Of a DNA stretch of 64,000 nt, positions 26,683 through 34,787 are shown piece after piece. The first letter of the stretch is position 1; each line of letters starts with the position of its first letter. Under the pieces are notes generated by a model. The model had not been told where the DNA came from. It made no database searches and saw only the letters and a list, made by a program, of their open reading frames with translations. A program made the position numbers and the translations under genes. The DNA lies in assembly GCA_022846095.1 (NCBI GenBank), contig AP025583.1, positions 3,373,279 to 3,437,278 of the forward strand, in the 5' to 3' direction. Origin of the DNA: Oscillospiraceae bacterium (GTDB lineage: Bacteria; Bacillota; Clostridia; Oscillospirales; Oscillospiraceae).

Positions 26683-28215
26683 ATGGAAGCAGAAGTCATC
26701 AACTACGGCTGGTTGTCCCTGATCCCCGCCATCGTGGCGGTCGTCCTGGCCTTCGCAACGCGCAACGTGGTACTCTCCCTGGCCATCAGTCTCTTCGTGG
26801 GCGTCCTGATCCAGGTGGGCTACAACCCCTGGATCGGGCTGCAAAAAATGTTCAGCGACTACCTCTTCGTCAACATGGCGGGGGGCAGCAACACACAGAC
26901 CATCGTCATGATGCTCTTTGTGGGCGGGTTCGTGGCCCTCATTGAGAAATCGGGAGGCGCGCGGGCCTTCGCCCAGGCGGTCTCCCACAAGATCAACAGC
27001 AAGGTCAAGGGCCAGGTGGCCGCCTGGCTGGGCGGTCTGGCCATCTTCTTCTCCGACTCGGGCAACAGCCTGATCCTGGGCCCCATCTTCCGGCCCATCA
27101 TGGACCGGGTGAAGGTCTCCCGGGCCAAGCTGGCCTATATCCTGGACTCCACCTCCTCCCCGGTGTGCATCCTGATCCCCATCACCGGCTGGGGCGTGTA
27201 CATCATGAGCATCATCGCCACCGAGTACGAGAACCTGGGGATCGCGGGCTCCGACATCGGCACCTTCATGTCCGCCATGCCCTACCAGTTCTACGCCATC
27301 CTGGCCCTGTGCCTGATCCCCATCGTGGCCCTCGGCAAAAAGGACTTCGGCTTTATGGCCCGGGCCGAGGAGCAGGCCCGGCTGGGCCTGCTTCAGCAGA
27401 CCTCCGGCGAGGAGAGCGTCGTGGTGGCCGAGGACAAGAAGGTCTCCGTGTGGAACATGATCCTCCCCCTCATCGTCCTCTTCGCCACCATCCTCATCAT
27501 GTTCTTCTCCTGGGGCTTCCCCACCCAGAACATCCCCGGCTCCAAGATCCGCGTGGCCCTGACCTCCGGCTACTGCCTGGCCTCCATCACCGCCATGATC
27601 ATGATCGTGCGCCAGAAGCTGATGAGCTTCAAAGAGGCCTTCGACATCTTCATCGGCGGCATGTGCAAGATGACCTCCGTGCTGGTCATCATCGTGGTGG
27701 CCTGGGGCGTGGGCGCGGTGTGCTCCGACCTGGGCACCTCCCAGTTCGTGGTCAACTCCACCATCGGCATCATCACCCCCCGCGTGGTGCCCGCGCTGCT
27801 GTTCCTGATCGGCACCGTTATCTCCTTCGCCACCGGCACCTCCTGGGGCACCATGGCCATCCTGCTGCCCCTGGGCATGAACATGGCGGTCAGCTTCGGC
27901 GTCTCGGTGCCCATCACCGTGGCCGCGGTCCTGTCCGGTTCCCTGTTCGGCGACCACTGCTCCCCCATCTCCGACACCACCGTCATGTCCTCCATGGCGG
28001 CGGGCAGTGAGCTGGTGGAGCACGTCAAGACCCAGCTGCCCTACGCGGGCATTTCGGCCCTGTCGGCCTTCCTGGCCTACCTGGTCCTGGGCTTCACCAA
28101 CCTGCCCGCCGTGGTGATGCTGCCCATCGCCGTGGTGATGCTCATCGTCTTCTACCTCATCGCCTGCAAGCTCTGGGGCGTCAAGACCGTGCACCAGGAG
28201 CCCGCAAAGAAATAA
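26683..28215 (+). CDS. NhaC-type Na+/H+ antiporter family transporter
   Basis: 510 residues, about eleven to twelve helices, with the conserved FATGTSWGTMAILLPLG and GDHCSPISDTTVMSS segments of the Na+/H+ antiporter (NhaC) family. Members of this family also move organic acids or amino acids with Na+ or H+. As first gene of a sigma-54 operon with a C-N lyase and an MmgE/PrpD protein, it more likely imports or exchanges the operon substrate than handles pH; this is inference. Confidence 0.9.
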   Translation: MEAEVINYGWLSLIPAIVAVVLAFATRNVVLSLAISLFVGVLIQVGYNPWIGLQKMFSDYLFVNMAGGSNTQTIVMMLFVGGFVALIEKSGGARAFAQAVSHKINSKVKGQVAAWLGGLAIFFSDSGNSLILGPIFRPIMDRVKVSRAKLAYILDSTSSPVCILIPITGWGVYIMSIIATEYENLGIAGSDIGTFMSAMPYQFYAILALCLIPIVALGKKDFGFMARAEEQARLGLLQQTSGEESVVVAEDKKVSVWNMILPLIVLFATILIMFFSWGFPTQNIPGSKIRVALTSGYCLASITAMIMIVRQKLMSFKEAFDIFIGGMCKMTSVLVIIVVAWGVGAVCSDLGTSQFVVNSTIGIITPRVVPALLFLIGTVISFATGTSWGTMAILLPLGMNMAVSFGVSVPITVAAVLSGSLFGDHCSPISDTTVMSSMAAGSELVEHVKTQLPYAGISALSAFLAYLVLGFTNLPAVVMLPIAVVMLIVFYLIACKLWGVKTVHQEPAKK

Positions 28216-28225
28216 GTTCCGCCGC

Positions 28226-28261
28226 GCAGGGGGCAGGGCGGGTTCGCCCTGTCCCCCCTGC
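28226..28261 (+). other. Intercistronic hairpin
   Basis: GCAGGGGG / CCCCCCTGC stem with an inner GGGCG/CGCCC stem between the transporter and lyase genes. It has no U-tract, so it may protect the upstream message or lower downstream expression rather than terminate. Confidence 0.5.
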
Positions 28262-28291
28262 TTCCACCTCACTGAATTAGGAGCGATAGAA

Positions 28292-29788
28292 ATGAACGAC
28301 ACCGAACGAAAGCAGTACGAGGGCCGGGACGAGGCCATTTTGACCCGCCACGTGGAGGACACCATCGCAGAGGACTGCCTGGCCTGGCCCATGCAGCTGG
28401 AAAACCACCTGGCCCACGTGCTGATGCTCATGGAGCAGGATATTATCCCCCGCTCCGACGGGGCCAAGATCCTGGGCGCGCTGCTGAGGGTGCGCCGGGA
28501 GGGCCCGGAGATTGTGGGCCGCCGCAGCGGCCTGACCGACCTGTACTCCAACCTTGAGGAGTGGGTCAACGGGGAGCTGGGCATCGAGGTGGGCGGCAAA
28601 ATGCACACCGGCCGCTCCCGCAACGACATGAACCTGACCATCGAGCGCATGTACCTGCGCCGCGCCCTGCTGGACACATGCGAGGCGGTGAGCTATCTGA
28701 TGGACACCCTGCTCCGGCAGGCGGAGGAACACAAGCGCACCATCATCCCCGGCTACACCCACCACTCCCAGCACGCCCAGCCCATCACCCTGGGCCACTT
28801 CTACATGAGCGCCTTTGAGAACTTCGCCCGGGACATGGACCGCCTGCTCAGCGCCTACCGCCACACCAACATCTGCCCCATGGGGGGCGCGGCCCTGGCC
28901 ACCAGCGGCTTCCCGGTGGACCGGGAGCGGGTGGCGCAGCTGCTGGGCTTCCGGGAGATCATCGTCAACTCCATGGACGCCACCTCCGCCCTGGACTTCG
29001 CCTACGAGGGCGCCTGCGCCATGGCGATCTTCATCCAGAACGTGGGGCGCATGGCGGAGAGCCTGCTGCTGTGGAACATGGGGGAGGTGGGCCTCACCCG
29101 GCTGGATCTCAAGTACTGCTCCTACAGCACCATCATGCCCCAAAAGCGCAACCCCGTGGCCCTGGAGACCCTGCGCTACTCCGGCGAGTGGACCTACGGG
29201 GCGCTGGGCACCATGTTCAACACCATGAAGGCCTACACCCCCGGCAACGGCCGGGAGCCCGGCTTCGTGGTCAGCCAGGCCATGGAGATCGCCCAGCGGG
29301 TCACCGACAGCGCCTACCTGCTGGAGGGCATCGTGCGCACCCTGGAGGTGGACAAGGCGCGGGGGCTCCAGCTCACCCGGGAGGGCTTCTCCACCATGAC
29401 CGAGCTGGCCGACGAGATGGTTCGCTCCATGGGCCTGTCCTTCTCCGCCGCCAAGAAGATCGTGGGGCGGCTGGTGGTCATCGCCCACGACGAGGGCATC
29501 CCCTGCGAGGCCGTGGACAGCGCCCTGGTGCGCCGGGCGGCCCGGGAGGCTTTGGATCTGGAGCTGGACATGCCCGGGGCCCTCATTCAGGCCGCCCTGG
29601 ACCCGGTGCAGAACGTGGAGCGCCGCAACGTTACCGGCGGGCCCAGCCCCGCCCAGGTGGAGCGGATGATCGCCGACGGAGAAACGGCCCTGGAGGCGCT
29701 GATCGCCGCCTGGAAGGGCGAGCGCGCCGCCCTGGACGCGGCCTCCGCCCGGCTGGAGCGGCTGGCCCAGGCCGCCGCGGAGGGCTAG
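28292..29788 (+). CDS. Argininosuccinate lyase-like C-N lyase
   Basis: 498 residues of the aspartase/fumarase superfamily, closest in layout to argininosuccinate lyase: GGKMHTGRSRNDMNLT, then YTHHSQHAQPITLGH, then YSTIMPQKRNPVALE. These enzymes split N-substituted aspartates to fumarate plus an amine. Two substrate-site regions differ from true ArgH: YTHLQRAQP has become YTHHSQHAQP, one residue longer, and the catalytic second Ser of GSSxMP is Thr. No arg biosynthesis gene is nearby. The neighbouring MmgE/PrpD gene suggests an iminodisuccinate- or EDDS-lyase-like role. Start ATG follows AGGAGCGATAGAA. Confidence 0.85.
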   Translation: MNDTERKQYEGRDEAILTRHVEDTIAEDCLAWPMQLENHLAHVLMLMEQDIIPRSDGAKILGALLRVRREGPEIVGRRSGLTDLYSNLEEWVNGELGIEVGGKMHTGRSRNDMNLTIERMYLRRALLDTCEAVSYLMDTLLRQAEEHKRTIIPGYTHHSQHAQPITLGHFYMSAFENFARDMDRLLSAYRHTNICPMGGAALATSGFPVDRERVAQLLGFREIIVNSMDATSALDFAYEGACAMAIFIQNVGRMAESLLLWNMGEVGLTRLDLKYCSYSTIMPQKRNPVALETLRYSGEWTYGALGTMFNTMKAYTPGNGREPGFVVSQAMEIAQRVTDSAYLLEGIVRTLEVDKARGLQLTREGFSTMTELADEMVRSMGLSFSAAKKIVGRLVVIAHDEGIPCEAVDSALVRRAAREALDLELDMPGALIQAALDPVQNVERRNVTGGPSPAQVERMIADGETALEALIAAWKGERAALDAASARLERLAQAAAEG

Positions 29789-29791
29789 GCC

Positions 29792-31144
29792 ATGACGCTG
29801 TCTGAGATTTTCGCGGACTTCATCTGTGAGGACCGGCCCCTGTCCCCCGAGGCTGAGGCGCTGTGCAAGCGCTCCATCCTGGACACCGTGGGGGCTATGG
29901 TGCTGGGCGGGCGCACGCCGGTGGTGCAGAATGCCGCCCGGCTCCCGCGCGCCCCAGGCGGGGCCACCGCCGTGGGGGTGGGCCCCGGCCTGGCGGCCCG
30001 GGACGCCGCCTTCCTCAACGGTCTTGCCGGCCACGAGCTGGAGCTGGACGACACCTCCAGCTCCAACCTGGGCCACCCCACCGCGGCGGTGCTGCCCACC
30101 GTGCTGGCGCTGGGCGAGGAGCTGGGCAGCAGCGGGGCGGAGGTGCTGCGCGCCTTCGCAATCGCCACCGAGGTGGAGTGCAAGCTGGGCCGCATCTGCG
30201 CCCGGGCCCTGCACAGGCGGGGCTGGCACGCCAGCAGCGTCACCGGCGTGGTGGGGGCCGCCGCCGGGGCGGCCCGGCTGCTGAACCTGGACCGGGCGGC
30301 AACGGTGTGCGCCCTGGGGCTGGCGGCCTCCATGGCCAGCGGCGTGCGGGAGAACTTCGGCACCAGCGCCAAGTCGGTGCACATCGGCAAATGCGCCGCC
30401 GACGGGGTGCTGGCCGCCCTGCTGGCGCGGGAGGGCTTCACCGCCTCCCCCTCCGCCCTGGACGGAACGGAGGGCTACCTCTGCGAGTACACCGGGGAGC
30501 GCTTCGGCCCCTTCGGGCAGGACTTCGCGGACACCCTGGGCCGGGACTACGACGTGTGCTCCCCCGGCTTCGCCATCAAGCAGTACCCCTCCTGCTCCAG
30601 CACCCACCGGGCGGTGGATGCCTTCGCAGACCTGGCCCGGGAGCACGGCTTCACCGCCGGGGAGGTGGAGCGGGTGGAATTCGGCCTGAGCCAGTCCGCC
30701 CTGCGGGAGCTGGTAACCCCCGACCCCAAGACCGGGGACGAGGCCAAGTTCAGCATCGGCTTCCAGGCGGCCCTCTTCCTGCTGGGCATCGACAACATGC
30801 CCGCCAGCTACTGCCCGGAGATTATTTTCCGGCCGGACGTGCAGCGCATCATCCACTGTGTTACAATGTACAACGAGAGCCGGTACGACGATCTGCCCGT
30901 GGACATGGGGGTGGGCCCCGCCTTTGTGCGGGTCAGCCTCACCGGCGGCCGGGTTCTGGAGCGGGAGCGGATCTACCCCGTGGGCCACCTGACCGACCCC
31001 ATCCCCGACGGGGCGCTGAAGGAGAAATTCATGAAATGCGCCCTGGACGCCCTGGGTGCGGAGCGGGCGCAGGCCCTGTACGCCGCCCTGGCCGGCCTGG
31101 AGCGGGCGGACTGCATCCGAGCGGTCATGGCGCTCACCATCTGA
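29792..31144 (+). CDS. MmgE/PrpD family protein (epimerase- or lyase-like)
   Basis: 450 residues. It opens with FADFICED and carries the family segments KRSILDTVGAMVLGG, LNGLAGHELELDD, GWHASSVTGVVGAAAGAA and PGFAIKQYPSCSSTHRAVDA. The family contains 2-methylcitrate dehydratase, cis-aconitate decarboxylase and iminodisuccinate epimerase. The last is about the same length and works alongside an aspartase/fumarase-superfamily lyase, the arrangement seen here. It starts 3 bp after the lyase stop, so the two proteins are probably made together. Confidence 0.9.
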   Translation: MTLSEIFADFICEDRPLSPEAEALCKRSILDTVGAMVLGGRTPVVQNAARLPRAPGGATAVGVGPGLAARDAAFLNGLAGHELELDDTSSSNLGHPTAAVLPTVLALGEELGSSGAEVLRAFAIATEVECKLGRICARALHRRGWHASSVTGVVGAAAGAARLLNLDRAATVCALGLAASMASGVRENFGTSAKSVHIGKCAADGVLAALLAREGFTASPSALDGTEGYLCEYTGERFGPFGQDFADTLGRDYDVCSPGFAIKQYPSCSSTHRAVDAFADLAREHGFTAGEVERVEFGLSQSALRELVTPDPKTGDEAKFSIGFQAALFLLGIDNMPASYCPEIIFRPDVQRIIHCVTMYNESRYDDLPVDMGVGPAFVRVSLTGGRVLERERIYPVGHLTDPIPDGALKEKFMKCALDALGAERAQALYAALAGLERADCIRAVMALTI

Positions 31145-31159
31145 CAAGGGGGCTTGGAC

Positions 31160-32374
31160 ATGTTCCGCCAGTTTATGGGGCTGCCCCGGCAGGTCTACCT
31201 GCTGGCCGTGGTGCGCTGCGTCATGGCCATGGGCACCTTCGTCTTTGCCTTTATCTCCCTGCTGGCCTCCACCCGCCTGGGGATGGACGAGTTCCAGATC
31301 GGCCACGTCATGTTCTTTGTGGCGCTGGCCAACGTGAGCGGTTCCCTGGCCGGGGGCAAGCTGGCCGATCTGGCCGGGCGCAGGCCGGTCTTTCTGGCGG
31401 CAGACGGCCTGGCCGTGGCGGCCATCTGGGCCGCGGGCGCGCTGTGCGACACCCCCTGGGTGCTGGTCTTTGTCATTTTGTCCTACGCCTTTTCCAGCAT
31501 GTCCCTGCCCGTCATCGCCGCCATGATCACCGACACCTCGGGCCTTGAAAACCGCACCGAGTGCTTCTCCGTGCTCTACCTGTCCCAGAACCTGGGCTAC
31601 GCCATCGGCCCCTCCATCGGGGGGCTGCTCTTTAACAACTACATGCAGTGGGCCTTCTACGGGCAGGGCATCCTGTACGCCCTGTCCGGGCTGTGCATGA
31701 TCTTCCTGGTGAAGGACCGCTACGTCCCCGCCCCCCGCCCGCCCCGCGAAACGCGCGCCGAGCCCCGGCAGGAGGGGCTGCTCGCGGCCCTGGTCCACCG
31801 CCCTGTGGTGCTGGCCTTCGTGTTCTGCCTGATCCTGCTCACCATCTGCTACCAGGAGATCAGCTTCATCCTCCCCCTGCAGTTCACCGACATGTTCGGC
31901 GTGGCCGACGGCTCCCGCTACGCGGGCTTCATGTGGACGGTGAACGCCGTGGTCTGCCTGCTCTTCACCCCGGCGCTCATCAACCTCTTCAAGCGCCGCA
32001 ACCAGCTATTGAATATCGCCTTCGCGGCCCTGCTGTACGCCGTGGGCTTCGCCCTCAACGGGCTGGTGGATCAGATCTGGATGTTCTACGCGGCGGTGGC
32101 GGTGTGGACCTCGGGCGAGATTCTGGTCTCCACCGGCGCGGGTGTGTTCATCGCCAATCGGGCCCCCGAGACCCACCGGGCCCGGTTCCAGTCCCTGTAC
32201 GAGATGGCCCGCGGCTTCGGCCGGGGCATCGGCCCCAACATCTTCGGCTACTACCTGCTCACCCACACCTACCGGCAGACCTGGCTGGGCATCTCCGCGC
32301 TGTGCATCGCCGCCATCCTGTTCCTGGCGGCCCTGTACCGGGCGGAGCAGCACAGCAGGCTGGCCGGGGTGTGA
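31160..32374 (+). CDS. MFS transporter (drug/organic-acid type)
   Basis: 404 residues, twelve predicted helices, with the MFS loop GGKLADLAGRRPVF between helices 2 and 3. It is the last gene of the sigma-54 operon, 15 bp after the MmgE/PrpD gene, and is followed by a strong terminator. It may export a product such as fumarate, or import a second substrate. I use the ATG at 31160; a TTG two codons earlier is too near the ribosome binding site. Confidence 0.88.
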   Translation: MFRQFMGLPRQVYLLAVVRCVMAMGTFVFAFISLLASTRLGMDEFQIGHVMFFVALANVSGSLAGGKLADLAGRRPVFLAADGLAVAAIWAAGALCDTPWVLVFVILSYAFSSMSLPVIAAMITDTSGLENRTECFSVLYLSQNLGYAIGPSIGGLLFNNYMQWAFYGQGILYALSGLCMIFLVKDRYVPAPRPPRETRAEPRQEGLLAALVHRPVVLAFVFCLILLTICYQEISFILPLQFTDMFGVADGSRYAGFMWTVNAVVCLLFTPALINLFKRRNQLLNIAFAALLYAVGFALNGLVDQIWMFYAAVAVWTSGEILVSTGAGVFIANRAPETHRARFQSLYEMARGFGRGIGPNIFGYYLLTHTYRQTWLGISALCIAAILFLAALYRAEQHSRLAGV

Positions 32375-32377
32375 CCC

Positions 32378-32414
32378 ACGGCGGGCCGGGCAAGTTGCCC
32401 GGCCCGCCGTTTTT
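32378..32414 (+). terminator. Terminator of the sigma-54 operon
   Basis: ACGGCGGGCCGGGCAA pairs with TTGCCCGGCCCGCCGT, followed by TTTT. Confidence 0.9.
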
Positions 32415-32449
32415 GCCGGACTGTTCCTACCGCACGCCGCCATGTTAAG

Positions 32450-32485
32450 CTATACCGTAACAAATTTTTCGATTGTGAGGTATAG
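32450..32485 (+). promoter_or_regulatory. Inverted repeat upstream of an XRE gene
   Basis: CTATACC (32450-32456) and GGTATAG (32479-32485) are inverted copies flanking the region just before the start codon of the XRE gene. They may form an autoregulatory operator. Confidence 0.35.
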
Positions 32486-32488
32486 AAA

Positions 32489-32821
32489 ATGGCAAAAAAT
32501 GACCCGTTTAACATCAATTTGGGGAAGCGCCTGCGCCAGTCCCGGCTGTTCCGGCGCTACACCGCCGAAGGGCTGGCAGAGGCGGCCGGGCTGTGCACCA
32601 GCTACGTCTCCGACATCGAGCGCGGCGTAAAATGCCCCAGCTGCAAGGTGATGGCCTCCCTCTCCCTGTCGCTGGAGACCTCCAGCGACTACCTGATCCT
32701 CGGGCGCAGGCCCGCCCTGTCCCTGTACACGGACAGCCTGTCCGCCGCGGAGCTGGCCCTGCTGGAGCAGCTGCTCGTCCCCCTGATCCCCCTCGTCCGG
32801 TCCGCCTGCCGGAACGGATAG
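32489..32821 (+). CDS. XRE-family HTH regulator
   Basis: 110 residues. The HTH covers about 10-65 (KRLRQSRLFRRYTAEGLAEA, TSYVSDIERGVKCPS). It is followed by a short tail rich in Leu that could dimerise. No effector domain is present. It stands alone between the sigma-54 operon and a composite repeat. Start ATG follows GTGAGGTATAGAAA. The target is unknown. Confidence 0.88.
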   Translation: MAKNDPFNINLGKRLRQSRLFRRYTAEGLAEAAGLCTSYVSDIERGVKCPSCKVMASLSLSLETSSDYLILGRRPALSLYTDSLSAAELALLEQLLVPLIPLVRSACRNG

Positions 32822-32852
32822 CGCCCCCCGCCCCGCTGCAAGAGAAATACGG

Positions 32853-33358
32853 CTCAGTCGGGTAAGGCGCACCCTGTCTTTGCGAGGAAGCCCCGCAGGG
32901 CTGACGCGGCAATCCGTCTTTTTGGAGGCCTGCCTCCGGCGGCGGGATTCTTTGCTTGCAAAGAACCCCGGGAAGAAACAACCAGGGCTTCGTTTTTCAA
33001 AGGTGGCTGCGCCCGAATGCATCAGGGTGTCCCCCGGACACCCTGACCCTGGGAACCCAGGAGCCCCGCGGCGGTGCGGTTCAGGTAACCTGCAAAACTT
33101 GATAGCGCTCAGGGCTCGGTTCGGTCTTTGCCCTCTGGTATTAGGGCTGCCTGGTTTAAGGAGGCTTCGCCCGGAATCATCCAGGTGTCCCCCGGACACC
33201 TGGACCCTTCGGCACATGACCCGCCCATACTTGAAAATAGTTGCGGTTCAACAGGTGCCGAAAAAGCCGCCCGTACTGCCATGCCACGTACAGCGCTTGG
33301 CACTCGTAGGGGCGATTCACGAATCGCCCGCCTACTCAGCCCGCCTTATCCGCCTAAG
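32853..33358. repeat. Full-length composite intergenic repeat (copy at 33 kb)
   Basis: About 500 bp without a credible gene. The right end GCCTTATCCGCCTAAG (33343-33358) is the inverse of a degenerate left end (32853-32868). A 49-base block (32944-32992) is identical to 46974-47022 in the copy at 47 kb. It holds the GGGCGATTC/GAATCGCCC hairpin (about 33310-33330) and two internal GTGTCCCCCGGACACC hairpins (about 33028-33043 and 33186-33201) that the other copies lack. Confidence 0.85.
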
Positions 33359-33419
33359 TTGTAGCGACGATGCCTGCATCCGTACACCAGTTTTTGTTTC
33401 TGCGGTTTTTCCGCAGGCT

Positions 33420-33453
33420 AAGGGCCCCCGCCAACGGCGGGGGCCCTTTTTTT
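33420..33453 (+). terminator. Terminator after the 33 kb repeat
   Basis: AAGGGCCCCCGCC pairs with GGCGGGGGCCCTT and is followed by a long T-run on the plus strand. Confidence 0.8.
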
Positions 33454-33539
33454 GGATATTATCTCCGATAAAAGCGGCCCGTCCGATTGTTTTTTACAGA
33501 GTTTTGACGAAAAAACACGCGGATTACACACCCGCGGTC

Positions 33540-33568
33540 TTGACAAGCAAATATGCAGGCCGTAGAAT
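33540..33568 (+). promoter_or_regulatory. Strong sigma-A promoter of the carbohydrate ABC operon
   Basis: Perfect TTGACA (33540-33545), 17-base spacer, TAGAAT (33563-33568). It is followed by a long leader of about 270 bases before the permease start. Confidence 0.85.
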
Positions 33569-33630
33569 ATAGGCAGCAGCAAGGTAGGGTGCTAAAATAA
33601 AATAATCAATTCTAAATAAAGTATATTTAT

Positions 33631-33705
33631 GGAAGCGGACGAAATCAACACAGTTTTTCCAGGCGAAAATTTGTGGCGCTTAAACTCTCGTCCGCCTCTT
33701 TTTTT
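33631..33705 (+). promoter_or_regulatory. Candidate attenuator or small terminated RNA in the ABC leader
   Basis: GCGGACGA (33635-33642) pairs with TCGTCCGC (33688-33695), with an inner TTTTC/GAAAA stem, and CTCTTTTTTT follows. This terminator-like structure lies between the promoter at 33540 and the permease gene at 33849. It could be a riboswitch-type or protein-controlled attenuator, or the end of a small RNA of about 130 bases. I recognise no known riboswitch. Confidence 0.5.
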
Positions 33706-33848
33706 ATGTATTTTTGCCGGACGGCGCAGGGTTTGCGCGGCGGCGGTAAAAATCGCAAATAGAGTATGGCGCGGAAAAATAGTTCAGGAGGTGTCCAATC
33801 CACAAAACAGCATGTTCATTCAAAAATTTTTATGAGGAGGTACCACCG

Positions 33849-34787
33849 TTGAGCGTTAAATCGCCCCCGCGGTACGCCGCGCCGCCGGAGCGGGCACCGT
33901 CCGCGCTCCGGCCCCACGGCCCCAGCCCCAGGCTCAAAAAGGGGCTGAAAATCGCGGCGTTCCTCGCCCCCATCCTGATCTTCGCGATTTTGTTCGTCTA
34001 CTACCCCTTCTTCAAGACCATCGTCAACAGCTTCTGCGCCGTAAACGACAAGGGCAGGATTTTACGGTTCGTGGGCTGGGAGAACTACTCCTACGTCTTC
34101 GGGCGCAGCGATTTCAAAAAGGCCATCCTCAACACGCTGCTGATCACCGTCATCAACGTGCCCATCACCCTGTTCATCACCATCTCGCTGGCCCTGATCG
34201 CCAACAAGAAGCGCCGCTTCAGCCCGGTCTACGAGACGCTGTTCACCCTGCCCATGGCGGTGTCCATGTCGGCGGCGTGCATGATCTTCAAGTCCATGTT
34301 CAGCCCCACCCTGGGCTTCATCAACTCCTTCTTCGGCACCAACCTGGGCTGGTTTGAAAGCCGGAACACAGCTCTCTACGCCTGCATTATCCTGACGGTC
34401 TGGATGGGCGTCGGCTTCGACTTTCTGCTGTTCCAGTCGGCCCTGCGGGGCATCCCGGCCCATATCATGGAGGCCGCGAAGCTGGACGGCGCGGGGTTCT
34501 TCACCTGCCTGTTCAAAATCCAGCTGCCCATGATCTCCCCCACCATCTTCTACGTGCTGTGCACCAACACGGTGCTGGCCATGATGACCTCGGGGCCCAT
34601 GATTATCATCACCCAGGGCGGGCCGTCCCGCTCCACCACCACGCTGATGTACATGATGTTCGCCTCGGGCTACGGCAGCTCCAACTACAGCCTGGCCGCG
34701 GTGGTGAGCCTGGTGGCCTTTGTCCTCACGTTCGGCTTCACCCTGATCTCCTTTGTGTTTGAGCGGAAGAAGGTGCATTATCAGTGA
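33849..34787 (+). CDS. Carbohydrate ABC transporter permease (MalF/UgpA type)
   Basis: 312 residues, six helices, with the ATPase-contact loop EAAKLDGAGFFTCLF. The N-terminus has a long Pro-rich cytoplasmic tail before the first helix at about residue 42. The TTG start follows GAGGAGGTACCACCG. It would import a sugar, polyol or glycerol-phosphate-like solute with the second permease and binding protein encoded next. The permease stop overlaps the next start (GTGA). Confidence 0.93.
   Translation: MSVKSPPRYAAPPERAPSALRPHGPSPRLKKGLKIAAFLAPILIFAILFVYYPFFKTIVNSFCAVNDKGRILRFVGWENYSYVFGRSDFKKAILNTLLITVINVPITLFITISLALIANKKRRFSPVYETLFTLPMAVSMSAACMIFKSMFSPTLGFINSFFGTNLGWFESRNTALYACIILTVWMGVGFDFLLFQSALRGIPAHIMEAAKLDGAGFFTCLFKIQLPMISPTIFYVLCTNTVLAMMTSGPMIIITQGGPSRSTTTLMYMMFASGYGSSNYSLAAVVSLVAFVLTFGFTLISFVFERKKVHYQ

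Noticed and set aside
28292-29788. Plain arginine biosynthesis argH
   Set aside because: No other arg gene is nearby, it is under a sigma-54 promoter with an MmgE/PrpD gene, and active-site loops differ.
28277-31798. Minus-strand open frame of over 1100 codons
   Set aside because: It lies opposite three well-supported plus-strand genes (lyase, MmgE/PrpD, MFS) and reads as low-complexity shadow protein.
32853-33358. CRISPR array
   Set aside because: The repeated units are single palindromes within one dispersed element, without regular spacing, spacers or cas genes.
33629-33835. 68-codon open frame in the ABC leader
   Set aside because: It has no ribosome binding site and spans the hairpin and T-run; better explained as untranslated leader.
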